DNA of 64,000 nucleotides, taken from Phycomyces nitens (taxonomy: Eukaryota; Mucoromycota; Mucoromycetes; Mucorales; Phycomycetaceae). The stretch lies in contig JAHRBC010000001.1 in assembly GCA_022702545.1 (NCBI GenBank), positions 1,302,001 through 1,366,000 of the forward strand, given 5' to 3'. Positions within the stretch are counted from its first letter, which is position 1; every line of letters starts with the position of its first letter. The notes beneath the pieces were generated by a model. It was not told the origin of the DNA. It made no database searches and saw only the letters and a program-made list of their open reading frames with translations. A program made the position numbers and the translations under genes. Shown here piece after piece: positions 17,493 to 35,682 of this stretch.

Positions 17493-18716
17493 GGCAATGA
17501 GAAAATAACAAAAAAGGGCTTTGAGATTCCCAATAAAGTACAGGGTGACCTTTTTGTTTTGCCATAGGTTAGGTTGTTGCTATGTGACGTAAGACATGAC
17601 TGCAAGAGTCTATGCATATACACACATGATAGCTCAGTACCAACAGAAGCAGTATACTTGTTGATAAGAGAAGTTTGGGATCAAACTCAAGGGATTAATT
17701 ACTTGTAGGGGTAAATAATCAGCCGTACAAACTATCTGTAATTATATTCAATTTGCCATGTACTTCTTTAACACTTTGTGAGTTGGAACAAGTCTTTTTT
17801 TTTTGGTCAATAGATTATAAAGACGTGTTTGTGTTTTAATAGACTATAGAAATATTGGCGTATTCTTCAATGTCGTGATATACCGTCTTTGTTATTGTTG
17901 TTATTTGTAAAGGAATGTTTTCAGGGGATGACATTATTTATAAGAATAATTGTAGCCGTCAATTCTGTAAGAAAATATATATATGCTGTTTTGTGCATCT
18001 GCTTGACTGATCAACACTTTATACTTCTTGAATGCATCTCCTTTGTCATTATCAACTGTTCTTGGCTATGCATTAAGTTTAAAGAAAGACATCTGCACTC
18101 CTCATATTACAACTATCCCCTGACAGCCTACACCTGTTAATTCTCGTTTGGAACAAACATTCTTTTTTTCTTACTTTGCTAATGTGTATTGTTTGTATTT
18201 CTTTTGAGGCATCAAAATATTTATACAATTACTGTTACTCAAATACCTCTTTAATATACACAGTAAACAAATCCCAACCATTCGGACAAAGCAAGTTGTG
18301 TATGTACCTGTGTAATGAGTTTATAGCTGTACAACAACAAGAAACTTATCTTTTTCACAAACTTCCAGTGTTCCCTTTGTCTGTCAAATGAAAGTGTTCA
18401 ATTCAATACCTGTTCTATAAATCTCCTTAACAAGCCAGCCAAGGATACCAAAATGGAAACGAGGCGAACTATATCTCCATAATCACTCGCCAGGCTCTGT
18501 ACAAACTAAAGTTTAATGTACCTAGATTATATCCTTTCTTGTGCGTATGACAGTGTAGACTATCTGAATTCAAAACCAATGTTTTTGTGTCCAAATAATA
18601 TCAATATATATATCACAGCAAAGAAACTTGTATTTTTTTTTATTAGTTACAAGTGTCAAGAGATGTTGTTTTAAGACATTGTACTATCAAATTGACGGAA
18701 AGCTATTATTACATTA
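17493..18716. other. Intergenic, no gene seen
   Basis: AT-rich region between F-box gene 3 and the ABC transporter. Frames at 17889-18140 and 18176-18391 are short, hydrophobic or Cys-rich by base composition, and match no family I recognise. Confidence 0.4.
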
Positions 18717-24009
<5,293 letters not shown>

Positions 24010-26960
24010 TTTAACAAGGTATAGATAACAGTAGAATTCTGTTGAATATATCTAGTCTTTATAAGCAAAATGCAACTGTCGGGATTACTTGCAATTTACG
24101 ATTATGACTATTGTTTTTTTTTGGTTTTTTTTTTTACTGCGGTTCAGGGCATAAATATATGGTAGAAACCACACCAATTGGTCTGAATGCCAATCAATGT
24201 AGCAATAATTCAAGTACAAATAAAATTAGATCTTTGTTCCTTGATTAATAATCTGGCCAACCAACGTGTCATTGGAGATCAATAAACTCGGAAGTGGGTA
24301 CAAGAGCTTATTTGGTTCAATTGAACAATCTCAAGCAGTGATTTTGAGTGGACTGAGTCCAATATATTCTGCCTGACTATATAACGGCACAATACAAAAT
24401 ATGTACGACAATAAAGCATCCCAATGATTAGGATCATTCTTGATAACATATTGGATCTATAAACTATAATATCTTGTAATTTTGAAACAAAATATTTTAT
24501 TATTATTTAGAATAGCGAATTAATAGAGCTATTTAGGCAATTAATATCGATCGATAAATTCCTTTTTATCTATTTTTTGCCTGTTATGAAACGTATATGA
24601 GTTTCAATAAACAAATCATTTTCTGTGGAACAAAAAGATATATAGTAAATTGGTTACCATTGTTTAAAAGGTTCTTAAACAGACAAGTAGGCAGCAGAAT
24701 GGCGCAGTAAATATGCAACAGTATTAGGTTGTGTAGCCTAAAGCACACAAAAAAAAGGTCCATTATTTGACATTAGCAATTACAACCATTTGCAAGCTTC
24801 ATGTCAGGCTAGGTATTCAACTTGTCCCAAAGGCAGCAACACCCTGCAAAAGTATCGTCTTATCTTCAAGATTACAATAAGACTTTTGCTATAATGTCAT
24901 TTGGAAAATGTTTTAGATTTACTGCGGCAACCTCAGTCGGATAATTGAGTAGAATACAATGGGTTTATACTCGTGTGTATTACAATAGTCTCACCTCACA
25001 TCATGACTCTATTAAAGCTTGACAGTTTTTTTTTCTCTTGTACAAGCTCTAGACACAGCCAGCTGAATACCTTGTCGTATATTTAGCTTTATCACGTAAT
25101 TGGATTTTTTTTCAGGTAGAATACTCTGGTCGATAACCTGTTCTAGTGCACAAGTAGAAAGATACTATCGTTGCTTGTACATAAGCATACGTTTTAGTTT
25201 GTATCCCAAAAGCAAACGCCCAGGTCTAGATTTTATCTGTAGATGTAACGGAGGATAACGGAAGCATGTCATGGAAACAAAACAGACACCATTATGTCCA
25301 TTCAACACATCTTTAAAGCTTTGAATTCATTATAAACGAATTGTAGATCGTTTTATTGGTATTAAGGACAGATATCCGAGTAGATTACTAAAGAGATCAA
25401 AGAGGAATTTTTGGGTTCCTTTTAACATAAAGTATAGTCTCTAATATGAAATCTAAGCTATAAAGACATAATCCTGTTTTAACCAACTACCCAAACAGAC
25501 CGTGCAAGAGTGTTCTCGGTAGATTAATCGAGACCCTTTGGAGATGATTATCTTCAAAAACCAAATGACATTGTAACAATAAACTTTGAACATTGATTAC
25601 AAAAGAGTCTGTTATTAATAGTCTCCTTTCCCAATTTGAAACCTATTTATAAAAACAACTTATTTTACTAGTATTTTCAATCCTGTCAGTTCAAGACGAA
25701 TACGTTGTATTTATTGCTTTTCTAAAGGATATAAAGGATATATTCTCTATAATAATATCTAATTTGTAAATAGCTAGACAATTCTTTGAGTTGACCAAAA
25801 TAAAATCAGTTTTCTTTTCATCTTAATTACATTGCTTATTAACTCAAGGGCACTAGGACCCTCGGATAGAATGGCAGTATTGAACAATTGGCGTAAGGTC
25901 TTGAATATATTGCTTTATTCAGTGACTCGTCTAGCATTAGCCAAACAAAAATCAGGCTAAAAGATGAGTGTACTTGACTACTGCATATTTTTGGAATCGG
26001 TTAACATATAAACTATATAGTTATTGAGATACTAGTTTTTTATTTCTTTAAAAGCATTAAGAGTGTCTTGTAGTGTAGAGTTCTTGTAAAAATATGGTAA
26101 AAAAGTAAAAGGCAGGATCGATATCTCGGACTTTGGTTTATTTGACTCATTGAGCTATAAACATTTAGAGAGAAAAGCGCTTGTATTCTCTATATTTACA
26201 TTAAAGCATTGCATTTCGAGTGGCCATGACAAATTATGTGGAGTATGTTATTCTTGGAAAAGTCTTTGGGTTTATTAATTTCTTAAATCTCAAATTGCAG
26301 TAAAGAATAAAACAAATACTGGATACCCTGTATTGACCAATGAATAATATGGTGAATTCTTTCTGTAAAAATAATTCTCATACTGCGATCACGAATTGAG
26401 TCATGGTATCTTATTTTAAGAAACAGACCAATTGTCCATAATTAAGATGGGGTTGGGACCAAACTTTGGATAAATACCCTCTGGAAAACATTTATCACCT
26501 TGTGTTTGATAGACGCCATTAAAGATTGTAGATTTATTGAACATGGTAATTGTGAATTGATGCAATTGACAATTTCTGGTCTATTGACACAATACTCTAG
26601 ATTAAAGAAGCCCCGAATATTTCTTCTGGATAGCCTTTGTAATGCTTTAGACTTAATATAGAGAGTATCGCGAGACTAAATACGTGACATTCTAAACTGC
26701 CCAAAGTTTGACACTTTGAATGTTATGGTGCTTGATGGCATTTATTTCGCTGCCACGATACTTGTCTCAACCGCAACCGCAACCAATATTCTAGGCTTAT
26801 TTTCTAGTTGCCACATTATTAACAGCATATCGATATAATTACATGAACAGTGCTATATATTTCAACTTTTATCCAAAGAATATATTCAGTGCAATAATTA
26901 CGAGACTCAATATAATATGTCTTAAAAAGGCAACGTGTCTATCAAGTGACTACATTGTTT
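24010..26960. other. Long gene-poor spacer
   Basis: Nearly 3 kb with stops in all frames and no open frame of useful length. No RNA gene, terminal repeat or tandem array was recognised. Confidence 0.5.
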
Positions 26961-27336
26961 CTACTTGAGATTGAGACACAAAAGAGTTAGTTTTGAGACT
27001 AAAGGAGATGTTTGTGCAGACTTTAGCTATAAAAATCTAAATCCCAAAAAGGGAAACCGTGTTTGTTACGGCGATGTAGTGAAAATAAAAGCATTAATTG
27101 CTTCTGCAGAATGCTCGAGGGCGACAGTAGCCGCTGATTATATTGCTTGAAATCTTGTAGATGTTTTTCAAAGCATTGACAAGCAAGAACGCTATTCAAC
27201 CCAACGTAGGCTTTTGTGAGGGAAATTTCAGTACAAAATCATTAGATAACAATGCAAAATTGAATCGACATTTCGTACCTTTGAGGTTTGGAATTCATCC
27301 ACATAAACGAGCAAAAGGTCGCCAAAGAACACCAAC
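26961..27336 (+). other. Two short unrecognised open frames
   Basis: Frames at 26965-27150 (61 codons) and 27161-27373 (70 codons) are unusually GC-richer and basic compared with the surroundings (RHFVPLRFGIHPHKRAKGRQR). They may be decayed pieces of one gene, but nothing identifies them. Confidence 0.2.
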
Positions 27337-27387
27337 GACGCTTGAGCCAAGACGCTTGAGCCAAGACGCTTGAGCCAAGACGCTTGA
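27337..27387. repeat. 14-bp tandem repeat, ~3.6 copies
   Basis: Unit GACGCTTGAGCCAA, perfect copies. Confidence 0.9.
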
Positions 27388-27879
27388 TATTAACCAAATG
27401 AGATTATTGGTAGTTTGTTTCTAGTCTGGTCAATATTCTCTGGCTCCTAGTATCTGTTTGCTCTTCTAATAAGTCAAGACGTGAATATATATATATACGA
27501 TGATTGTAATCCAAGTAATTTATGGACCTATCTTGTACTTTCTTGTATAATTTGCTTGCTCCTATCGGTCTTTGCAACCTCTTTATGTTTTTTTTGCTTT
27601 GCCTTGTTATATTTTCTACCGCCATTTACTATAATTAATGAGCGATGTCTTCTTTACTGGTTTGAGAGCCTTTATTAATGATAACATCAATAGTGTAGTC
27701 ATCGGTTCTGATTATGTTCGAGAAAGCAAATCTTGTTTTCTTGTTTGGATATTTTAGGTCATGGAAGCTACTATGCCCAAGAGCTTGGTTAGTAAGAATT
27801 TTTATGTACTAAATATGACACAAGTTGTCAAGCATCTTATCTGCTTAGTCCGAGTCTCTTGAAATCAAATATCTTGTTG

Positions 27880-28450
27880 AACATTTAATATTTGCCTTTG
27901 TACGTAACTGGGAGCCATACACCAGCAAAAGCTGAAAGAGAGTTGGGGTTGAGCGTTGTGAACCTCCACTTCAGTGACGGCACAGGACATAATGAAAACA
28001 TGCGTGGAAGTATTTGTCTTTTTGCTTTTTGTTTCCGCTGTGCATCTTGTTGGTGTATTCGTTTGTTCTTTCTCATAATTCTAGACAACATGGGAATATA
28101 CGCCCCAGGAGAATCAGACAGGCTTACAAGCGTTACAGGCTTAGGCATATATGCTGACAGCAAACCGGTACAGATCTTTTCGATAGCTGGCTTTTTATTG
28201 TTGTAAACTTTCGGAAGTCTATCTGGCCAGACCGGGCTCCCTCCACAAACGTATTGATAGTAGTATTTTTGCTTTTTTTGTCTCCTTCTTTTCATATTCT
28301 GTAAGTCTCTTATGCTTTGTACCAACTATAGTATGTACATAATAAGTACATGTATTTACCATAAGTCGATGACGACGCAAAATATTCGCATTGACTACTT
28401 CTTTTTGTATAATGCCCGGATTTGTTACAATCCTCACATATAACTTTAGC
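27880..28450 (-). pseudogene. Relic of a zinc-knuckle mobile-element ORF
   Basis: On the minus strand near 28440 a frame reads C-E-D-C-N-K-S-G-H then ...S-S-Q-C, a CCHC-like knuckle. A candidate GT-AG intron of 34 bp (28354-28321) follows. The frame then shifts: a segment VEGARSGQIDFRKFTTIKSQ in one frame, and an 80-codon C-terminal segment (MFSLCPVPSLKWRFTTLNPN) in another. Stops separate them. The knuckle plus the F-S-L-x-P-x-P-S-x-K-W-R-F tail reminds me of multi-copy ORFs of Mucoromycota mobile elements, but I cannot name the superfamily. It is broken by at least two frame changes. Confidence 0.45.
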
Positions 28451-29024
28451 TAAGCAAGACATTATGCACAAGACTTATTAAATATGTATGACATGCATAA
28501 TATCGTCCTTAAGCTTTACCTTGTTCCTCACGTATCTAGTAACTAAATATTCACATTCAAAATAAAGAGTGTAAGGTAGACTGCTGAAGATGCTCTTTAT
28601 ATATATATATTGTATGATTACCAAACGAAAAAGACAAGCTTAATTGACTGTGATCTTGTAATCGATTAACTTACTCTGTCAGTACCTTTTCTAAATCCCC
28701 TTGACCAAATTTTATTCTTTTGTGTCTCAATTCTCTCTCTCTTTTTTTTGTCTAAAAAAGGTAACAAAATTGTCTAGAAATTAATTTTCATTCGTCCAGA
28801 AAAAAACCAGCATCGTCTCAATCTCAAGCAGAAACACTATAGCATATACATGCCTTTTTAGTACATTTGTGCTTTCTGAGATTTAAATTTTGAGAATAGC
28901 TTTTCAAGTCACTATAATATCGATTTAATGGCGTCACACCAACATTTTTTTGTCGTCTGTGACTTTCTTTGAATCCCTTCTTTTGGGCGCGTCTTGTACT
29001 TGTTAACTCCTCCAGTGTACATCC
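28451..29024. other. Upstream region of RAE1
   Basis: AT-rich with pyrimidine tracts (CTCTCTCTCTTTTTTTT near 28733). The minus-strand 84-codon frame here is Lys-rich but unrecognised, and I do not call it. Confidence 0.3.
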
Positions 29025-30580
29025 ATGGACGCCAAAGATTTCGAGGTACATTAAAAAAAAACAAAAAAAAGAATCCATTGGAATCCCAACTTTACTGGAA
29101 ACCTTGTAATGAGGTTCCCAAAAAAAACACTGGGTGCTTGAAGATTATTTTTCATTTTCTGCAAATTGTAGACCCTTTGTACACTTTTCTGTGCGTGTGT
29201 GTTTTTTTTTTTACTGCGGAAACTAATGACACTCTTGATTGACATTTGTTGAATTTACCCTTATATAAATCAATAATTAGGTTACCTCTCCTCCTACTGA
29301 CGGAATTTCTTGCCTTGGGTTCTCCCCACAAGCAGACTTCCTGTCTGTAGGCTCTTGGGATAATGAGGCAAGTGTCTGAATGTCTTTGAAGAAACCCATA
29401 AATTTATTCTTAATATTCTGCAAACCCTACAGATTCGCATATACGAAGTCCAGCCTTCTGGAAATACGATTCCCAAAGCATCATACAGCCACCAAGGCCC
29501 AGTATTAGATCTGGCATGGAGCAAGGTAAAACCTTGTTATTTTGGGCTAAAGTCGGCTTGTATCTAACTGGTTCTGGATTAAAGGACGGTACAAAGATTG
29601 TGTCTTCCGGTGCAGACAAGGCTGGAAGAATGTATGATGTTACTACCGGTCAACCCACCCAGATTGCACAGCATGATGAACCTATTAAATGCATCCGATT
29701 CCTTGATCAATTACAACAGCAAATAGTAGCTACAGGAAGTTGGGATAAGACGATCAAATACTGGGATCTGCGCTCCCCGCAACCAATTGGAACCGTTGCA
29801 TTACCTGACAGATGTTATACTATGGACGTGAATGGAACATTGCTGGTAGCTGGGTGTGCTGAAAAGCATTTTCCTGTAATTGATCTCAGCAATCCTACTG
29901 TTATTTTCAAGGTAAAAAATAAAATCGTTCTTTATCAACCATTCTTCTTTATTGGCATTATATATCTGTATATATATATAAAAAGACTTAATGGGCTGTG
30001 ATAGCAAAATGTATCTCCTCTCAAATGGCAAACAAGATGTGTCGCTTGCTTTACTCATGGAAAGGGCTATGCTATTGGTTCTATTGAGGGTCGAGTGGGT
30101 ATCCAATATATTGAGGAAAGAGAGCAGAGGTATGTTTGAGGTTGATATATAAACTGTGTATTAATTTCAATTTGAATATAGTAAAAACTTTTCGTTCAGA
30201 TGCCATCGAGATGAGCAGAAGAATGTGTTTTCTGTGAATGCCATTAGTTTCCATCCCGTCCACGGCACATTCTCCACTGCTGGTTCAGACGGCACTGTCA
30301 GCTTTTGGGACAAGGATACTAAGCAGCGTCTCAAGCTGTTTTCCAACATCAATGGCACTATTTCTTCTACTGCATTCAATCACAACGGAACAATTTTTGC
30401 TTATGCAGTTAGTTATGACTGGACAAAGGTAAGGACGATGATTTAAAGGATGTTGGTTTGTTGATTTATTGGAATTTTGTGTAGGGTTACAAATTCGCTC
30501 TCCCTACAAACACCAACAAGGTGTTCTTGCATGCTGTTAGAGATGAAGATGTGAAGCCTCGTGCTACAAAGAAACGATAA
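29025..30580 (+). CDS. rae1: RAE1/Gle2 WD40 mRNA-export and spindle factor
   Basis: Seven exons: 29025-29045, 29281-29367, 29433-29525, 29585-29911, 30005-30129, 30182-30428 and 30485-30580, giving 331 aa. The short first exon gives MDAKDFE joined to [10 protein letters not shown], matching the PMKDIEVTSSPDDSI start region of Rae1. Intron 2 has a GC donor (GAG|GCAAGT). WD40 blades include [46 protein letters not shown]-like SFRCHRDE and [22 protein letters not shown], and the product ends in a basic tail. The protein forms a seven-blade propeller that binds the Nup98 GLEBS motif at the nuclear pore and promotes mRNA export. The usual FG-rich N-terminal leader of animal Rae1 is not present, making it slightly shorter than the ~350-370 aa norm. 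Confidence 0.93.
29368..29432 (+). other. GC-AG intron of RAE1
   Basis: Donor GAG|GCAAGT and acceptor CTACAG|ATT join SWDNE to IRIYEV, exactly as WD40 homology requires. No GT donor in frame would do this. Confidence 0.85.
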
Positions 30581-31418
30581 GGAGGTCACCGTCATACCAC
30601 ATTTCGTACATTATATAGTAAGTTGAATGGTTTTGAGGAGCTTGGCGAATATCATTTTCATAAAGGTTGATTTATGTTTTCTATAGACAGTCAGATCGTA
30701 AACCACCAAGCCGACATTTACTATACTTTTATCTCTTTTCTTTCTTTCTTTCTTTATTATCTCTATACGTATTCTACTATATATTATTAAATGCTCTCTA
30801 CCAAAAAAAAATCCCCCAAAAAAAAAGTAAATAAAAGAGGAGCATACATTACATATAAACATTTGTCGATTTGTGTTTCAATTTTGAAATAAAACATCAT
30901 ATTGAATCACTCTTCACTGTAATCTTAATTCTTTGTGCCTCTGATGACAAGTACAGCCCATAACACAGGTAGATCCTTACATGTGTATTGTCCCTGATCG
31001 GAAAATAGGTTTAATACAATTATAAGTTGGTATAGCCATTTAAAGGGCTGCAAATGTACACTCTAGTGTCGTCCTAGATGCTTGGCATTTGAGGATAGAA
31101 TATATGCTTCAGCTAATCGTACAAAGTGAATAGATGCGATTGGCAAGCATGTGGAAATCTAGCTTTGGAAAAGTAGTGTAACCCATATGGTAACCAATTT
31201 GGTAACAAGTGTGGGCTAATAAAGTAAATTATAAAAGATCCATCGGCACAACTCAAAACTCCCTGGAGGATTGAAGCAACTGTAAATATGCTATGCCTGA
31301 AATCCCATAAAGTGTGTATCCATTTGGTAAAAAGCACGGATCATGGTTTTTCTTTTCTTTTCTTTTGATCCAGCGATCGTCAACGGCAAGGAGTCGACAG
31401 CTTTGACCACATTTCGAC
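30581..31418. other. Intergenic between RAE1 and Ser-rich orphan
   Basis: 3' flank of RAE1 with pyrimidine-rich and A-rich tracts (TCTTTCTTTCTTTC near 30740). No gene is seen. Confidence 0.4.
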
Positions 31419-31429
31419 TATATATATAG
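31419..31429 (+). promoter_or_regulatory. TATA-like element
   Basis: TATATATATAG about 90 bp upstream of the ATG at 31518. A CT-rich leader (CACCTCTTCTCTTTT) lies between. Confidence 0.4.
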
Positions 31430-31517
31430 AGACTCATGAGCTATCATTTCATTAGATCCGTACACCTCTTCTCTTTTATTAGATCCCAAAGTTAACCAAA
31501 TCTAATTGAAATCAATC

Positions 31518-32339
31518 ATGGCCCGTCCTCATACTCCTCCACCCCAAAGAGTCAGAAAGCAGGCCTGTATATCCAAAGAGCACCTGGTTGCATCATTTGA
31601 GAAAGTCAATCAGACAGCACGTCCAGGAAACATGAGGTCAAATGTCAGGGTGCGTTCTAGCAGCACTTTCTCTACAAGTACTAGCAGCCCGAGAAGCACT
31701 GACAATGTAGCAATCGATGCCCACCCACTAGCATTTCCCTACCACAATGATACAATCTTCTTACCTACCGTAGAATCTGGCCGAACCAGATTTGATAGCA
31801 TCAGCACAGCCTCGTCTTTGCAGATTAGCAGAACTCCCAGCCCTGCGCTATCCACATCCTCTTCTTCATCGGCAGACTCTTTTACCTCAAATACCGACTC
31901 AAGTCCTTGTTCAAAGCATGCTTTGGTTGATAATGAAAATATCACATCAAAATGTGAAGCCTGCAATCAAACTAAGGCTGACAGACGCGTCAAGAAGCGC
32001 GATACCCGAATAGGCAGCTTCTTTAACAAAATTGACCTGTTCTCCAACGCCCGAACCCCGGATTTTGCCGTTCCTGATAGTCCAGCCACATGCCAGCCCA
32101 ATCACCCTTGTAAACAATCCACATTTCCAGCAGGATTGTCCCCAGAATCTTTGACACGGCCGACTAGAAAAGAATCTCGATCGTCTTTCAACAATTATGC
32201 ACCCTCTAGCTTCTCATATTCCCGAACACCGCCGCCTTCAAAAAGCTATATTTCGTTTTCTTCTTTTAACATCCCGGAATCAAGCCGCCAACTGTGTATC
32301 CGGTTTTTAAAGAGATTTATGCCTTCAAAATCCTCATAG
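31518..32339 (+). CDS. Ser/Thr/Pro-rich orphan protein, 273 aa
   Basis: Single exon. The ATG at 31518 has a good context (ATCATGGCC). The protein is low-complexity, with runs of Ser (SSSSTFSTSTSSP; ALSTSSSSSADSF), phospho-site-like R-x-x-S/T-P motifs and a short Cys-x2-Cys pair (CEACNQTK, ~150). No membrane helix or catalytic motif is visible. A basic region RRVKKRDTR follows the Cys pair. It looks like an intrinsically disordered regulatory protein, and function is unknown. Codon-scale openness over 822 bp in AT-rich DNA and the TATA-like element upstream argue it is real. Confidence 0.65.
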   Translation: MARPHTPPPQRVRKQACISKEHLVASFEKVNQTARPGNMRSNVRVRSSSTFSTSTSSPRSTDNVAIDAHPLAFPYHNDTIFLPTVESGRTRFDSISTASSLQISRTPSPALSTSSSSSADSFTSNTDSSPCSKHALVDNENITSKCEACNQTKADRRVKKRDTRIGSFFNKIDLFSNARTPDFAVPDSPATCQPNHPCKQSTFPAGLSPESLTRPTRKESRSSFNNYAPSSFSYSRTPPPSKSYISFSSFNIPESSRQLCIRFLKRFMPSKSS

Positions 32340-35300
32340 ATCCTGCAGATAGCCCTTGCATGTCTCCTGGAGCAGTGAACTTCCGTTTTTGCGTGGCTTA
32401 CCCCTATCAAAACATACATTGAAAAAGTATGATTCTTTTTATATATACCTAAATACCCTATAGTCTATATCTTTTCTTCTATCAAATGCCCAAGAGGCTA
32501 TATTATTCTTGTATCACCAAAATTCTTTATCCAATCCATATGCCTTGTTATTTTGAGTCGATGATCTATTTAGAAGAACAAAAGTCTGAACTTTACACCT
32601 CTTATATCTTTACTTTTAAATGTTTATCGACCAAAATATATACATCTTTAGACATATACTTTCAATTGATTGGTAGATTGTTGTCAGACATGGATAGACT
32701 TTCTAGTACCTAGAATAAAATAAAGTGGCTGTTGAAAATATTGACATTAAGCCGTAAATAGTCTTGGTGTCTTTAATGACTCGTAAAAATAGATTGACCT
32801 TTTAATAATAACAAAAATGCTACAGGCCATTAGTCTTCTTATTTCTTTTCTCTTTGGTACTATTAAATAAAGCTTTTTCATCTATTATTGAACCTCTAAA
32901 AACTGGTTTTAGCCCAGAATCCATTGAATTATAAAGAGATTCTCGGGTTTTCTCGTCTTGAACTCTGTCAAAAAGAATGACAGTCTACTGCTCAAAACGT
33001 AACCATCAATTGTAGTCAGTAATAGCTAATTCCGAAATAATATTTAAATTTGGTTCGAGAATCGATTTGTATTACAGATGGACAGATGAATATTAAAGTA
33101 AAATAGATACATATTTTACCTGATATCCGCGGACCAAAAAGTCCAGCCATATATTGAGAAATATCAATACTAATAATAATAAAAAAAAGAGTTTAGATTT
33201 CATGGGCGTCTGCCAATGATCAAAGGAAAACTATATATCCATGTTGTTTAAAGTGTGTCTGTTAATCCTCAACCAATTGAATCTGTTTATAAAAGACTTT
33301 GAAGACATCGTATTGGTTCCACATTAATATCATAAAAGAATGTCAGTTTATCGAGTACAAAGAACTCCTTTTTCAAAATTTGTTTTATTAAAATAAATAC
33401 AAATGAGCATATTATTTTTAATTACCCTGATTTTCATTATTTTCTTTATGAAAACATGGGTACGACAATAAGCCATTTTGGGTACAAAGTATTGCAGGAG
33501 TATGTGCTTGTGTCACGTCCAAAAGGCTAATAAAAAAATAAGTTGTGAGATGAATGGACATTTATTCGATTTAGGATCTATAGTCATCGATTGAATGGAA
33601 AATGTTACACCTGTTGTTAAATGAGCGTAATTTCAGTCTTGAACTCAACGTCTGATTCCATTTGGATCTTTACTTGCTCAACATAACCCCTCCATCCCTA
33701 ATATCCCCTTGATGACCCCTACAAAAGAAAGTATTGCCATGCTTCCTTTAATAAATCATTTCCGAAGCACTTTCTTCTTTCTTTTTTACTTTCAATATGG
33801 TTTTGGTTTGAACCTCCTTTAACATCAAAATGCACACTACTGCAATCCACTGCAAAATTAGACAAAAAGGAAACATGTCAAATTGAAAGAGTCCAATGAC
33901 AAATACTGCTCTTTTATAACTATATTCTTATGTAAAACATACTTCTTTAGGATTGTGAGTACAATTGGTTGTGTTACACCGATCGGCCCAAATGATGATC
34001 CAATCCAAGTAAATACTATATTTATTTACAGTAAACATTATAGAAAGGAGGTAGGGCTCTTTGAAGTCAAGCAAAAAAATACGATTGGCTCAAGCAACAG
34101 CTATAAAGGTTATCTTAACAGTCAAGATGTGAGGTACAAGCTCAGAGAAGCCGCAGGTGCAGATTCAGCCTTATGCATTTTTTACGCCAACCGAGTATTC
34201 GATTTATCTCTATATCCCAATGTATTTATAAAATAGAATTACAGCCATTTGGGCACAACACAACCAAAAGGAGCCCAAGAGAGTAATATACAAAATTTTA
34301 TTTGCCATCTTTTCTAGTTTTCTTTTTTTTTCTTTGCTAACGACATTCTATAATATAATATACTACACTTTACAATATTCACTAGAATTAACCTTGCTTG
34401 GGCTAAAACTCTTTACGTGGTCATTTTATGATATTTTATTAATATGGAACCTAGTATTAAAGCTGACCACTAGATTAATATTTTTGAGCAGCAAGATATT
34501 TTGGAATTTGTTCGTTAGGATTACATGTATACAATTCTATTGCTTGTCGTGATGGCTTTAGACACACAGAGTATTAAAGGTCTTTTGATATAGCTGAAAT
34601 AAGAGCCTTGGCTTAATTGACACTTTCATTACCCGCATCTTTCTATTAGCAAGTAGACCTTTACTAATACATAATTTAATTTTATCTTTGGCGATTACGG
34701 GTACCTGATTTATCAATGCGCCAAAAAATATCTACGCAAATATAAGCCATTGAAAATACTTTTCTTTTGTTGTATAAATATGGGTGCCCACTCATTCAAT
34801 ATTAATCAACTAACTTTTTCCACAAATCAAAGGTATCTGAAAGCACATTTTTCACCAGAATTTCTGGGTGTCCGAAATACATTATTAGGTGCAATTTTTT
34901 TTTTTACAAAATATCTATAAGCTCTTTATTTGAACTTTATCTTTTACTAAAGGCATACTTGGCATTTGTGGCAAAAAGTCTTGGTTTGCAGTACTATCCA
35001 GCCGGAATTTGACTTTATAAAAAAACAAATTGACAATTGGCCAAGTTTCCATATTAAAATCCTTACAGATACGCTTTTTTTAAAACTTATTTTAAATGGA
35101 CAGTTTTGGCTTCAATTGCATTCCAAACTATATTTTACGCATACTCTATGACACAAGGAAATCGTTAGAATATGTATTCTTGTCTACTCTTTTGTGATTT
35201 TAGGTGTGTGCGTGTTTAATAGCCATCTTCTTTTTTTTTTCATGGGTTCAATTAAGATCCACGGCTTTGTTGTTATTTATCGACACAGATTGGAAGCTTA

Positions 35301-35647
35301 CAACTCTTGTATAAAAGCTGATAAACTCCCGAGGCCATGTATTCACAGCCCAGAATAAATTGATCCAAAATCTAATAACATCTTTTAGGTTCACGTTAAA
35401 TAAATCATTGAAAATATAAATGGAGATTTCTTTGGATATAGCATTAATAATGTTTTATTAGCTTGAAAACTTGTTTGCTATTAATATTTGTATACAATAT
35501 TTATGAGCGTGGCTTAGGAACGCTGTTTATGTGCGCATTATTATGTATATTTTTGCACGATATACTCGAGTCCCCCCTTCATATTTCTAAACCAACATTT
35601 CAAGAGGTCCATTTTATCTCGGGTGTTAACTGCACGTGTACATTTAC

Positions 35648-35682
<35 letters not shown>

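Noticed and set aside
17889..18391. Two short Cys-rich frames
   Set aside because: No domains, no promoter or exon partners; composition follows AT bias.
33883..34236. 117-codon frame
   Set aside because: Codon use and sequence look random, no motif, flanked by stops with no plausible splice partners.
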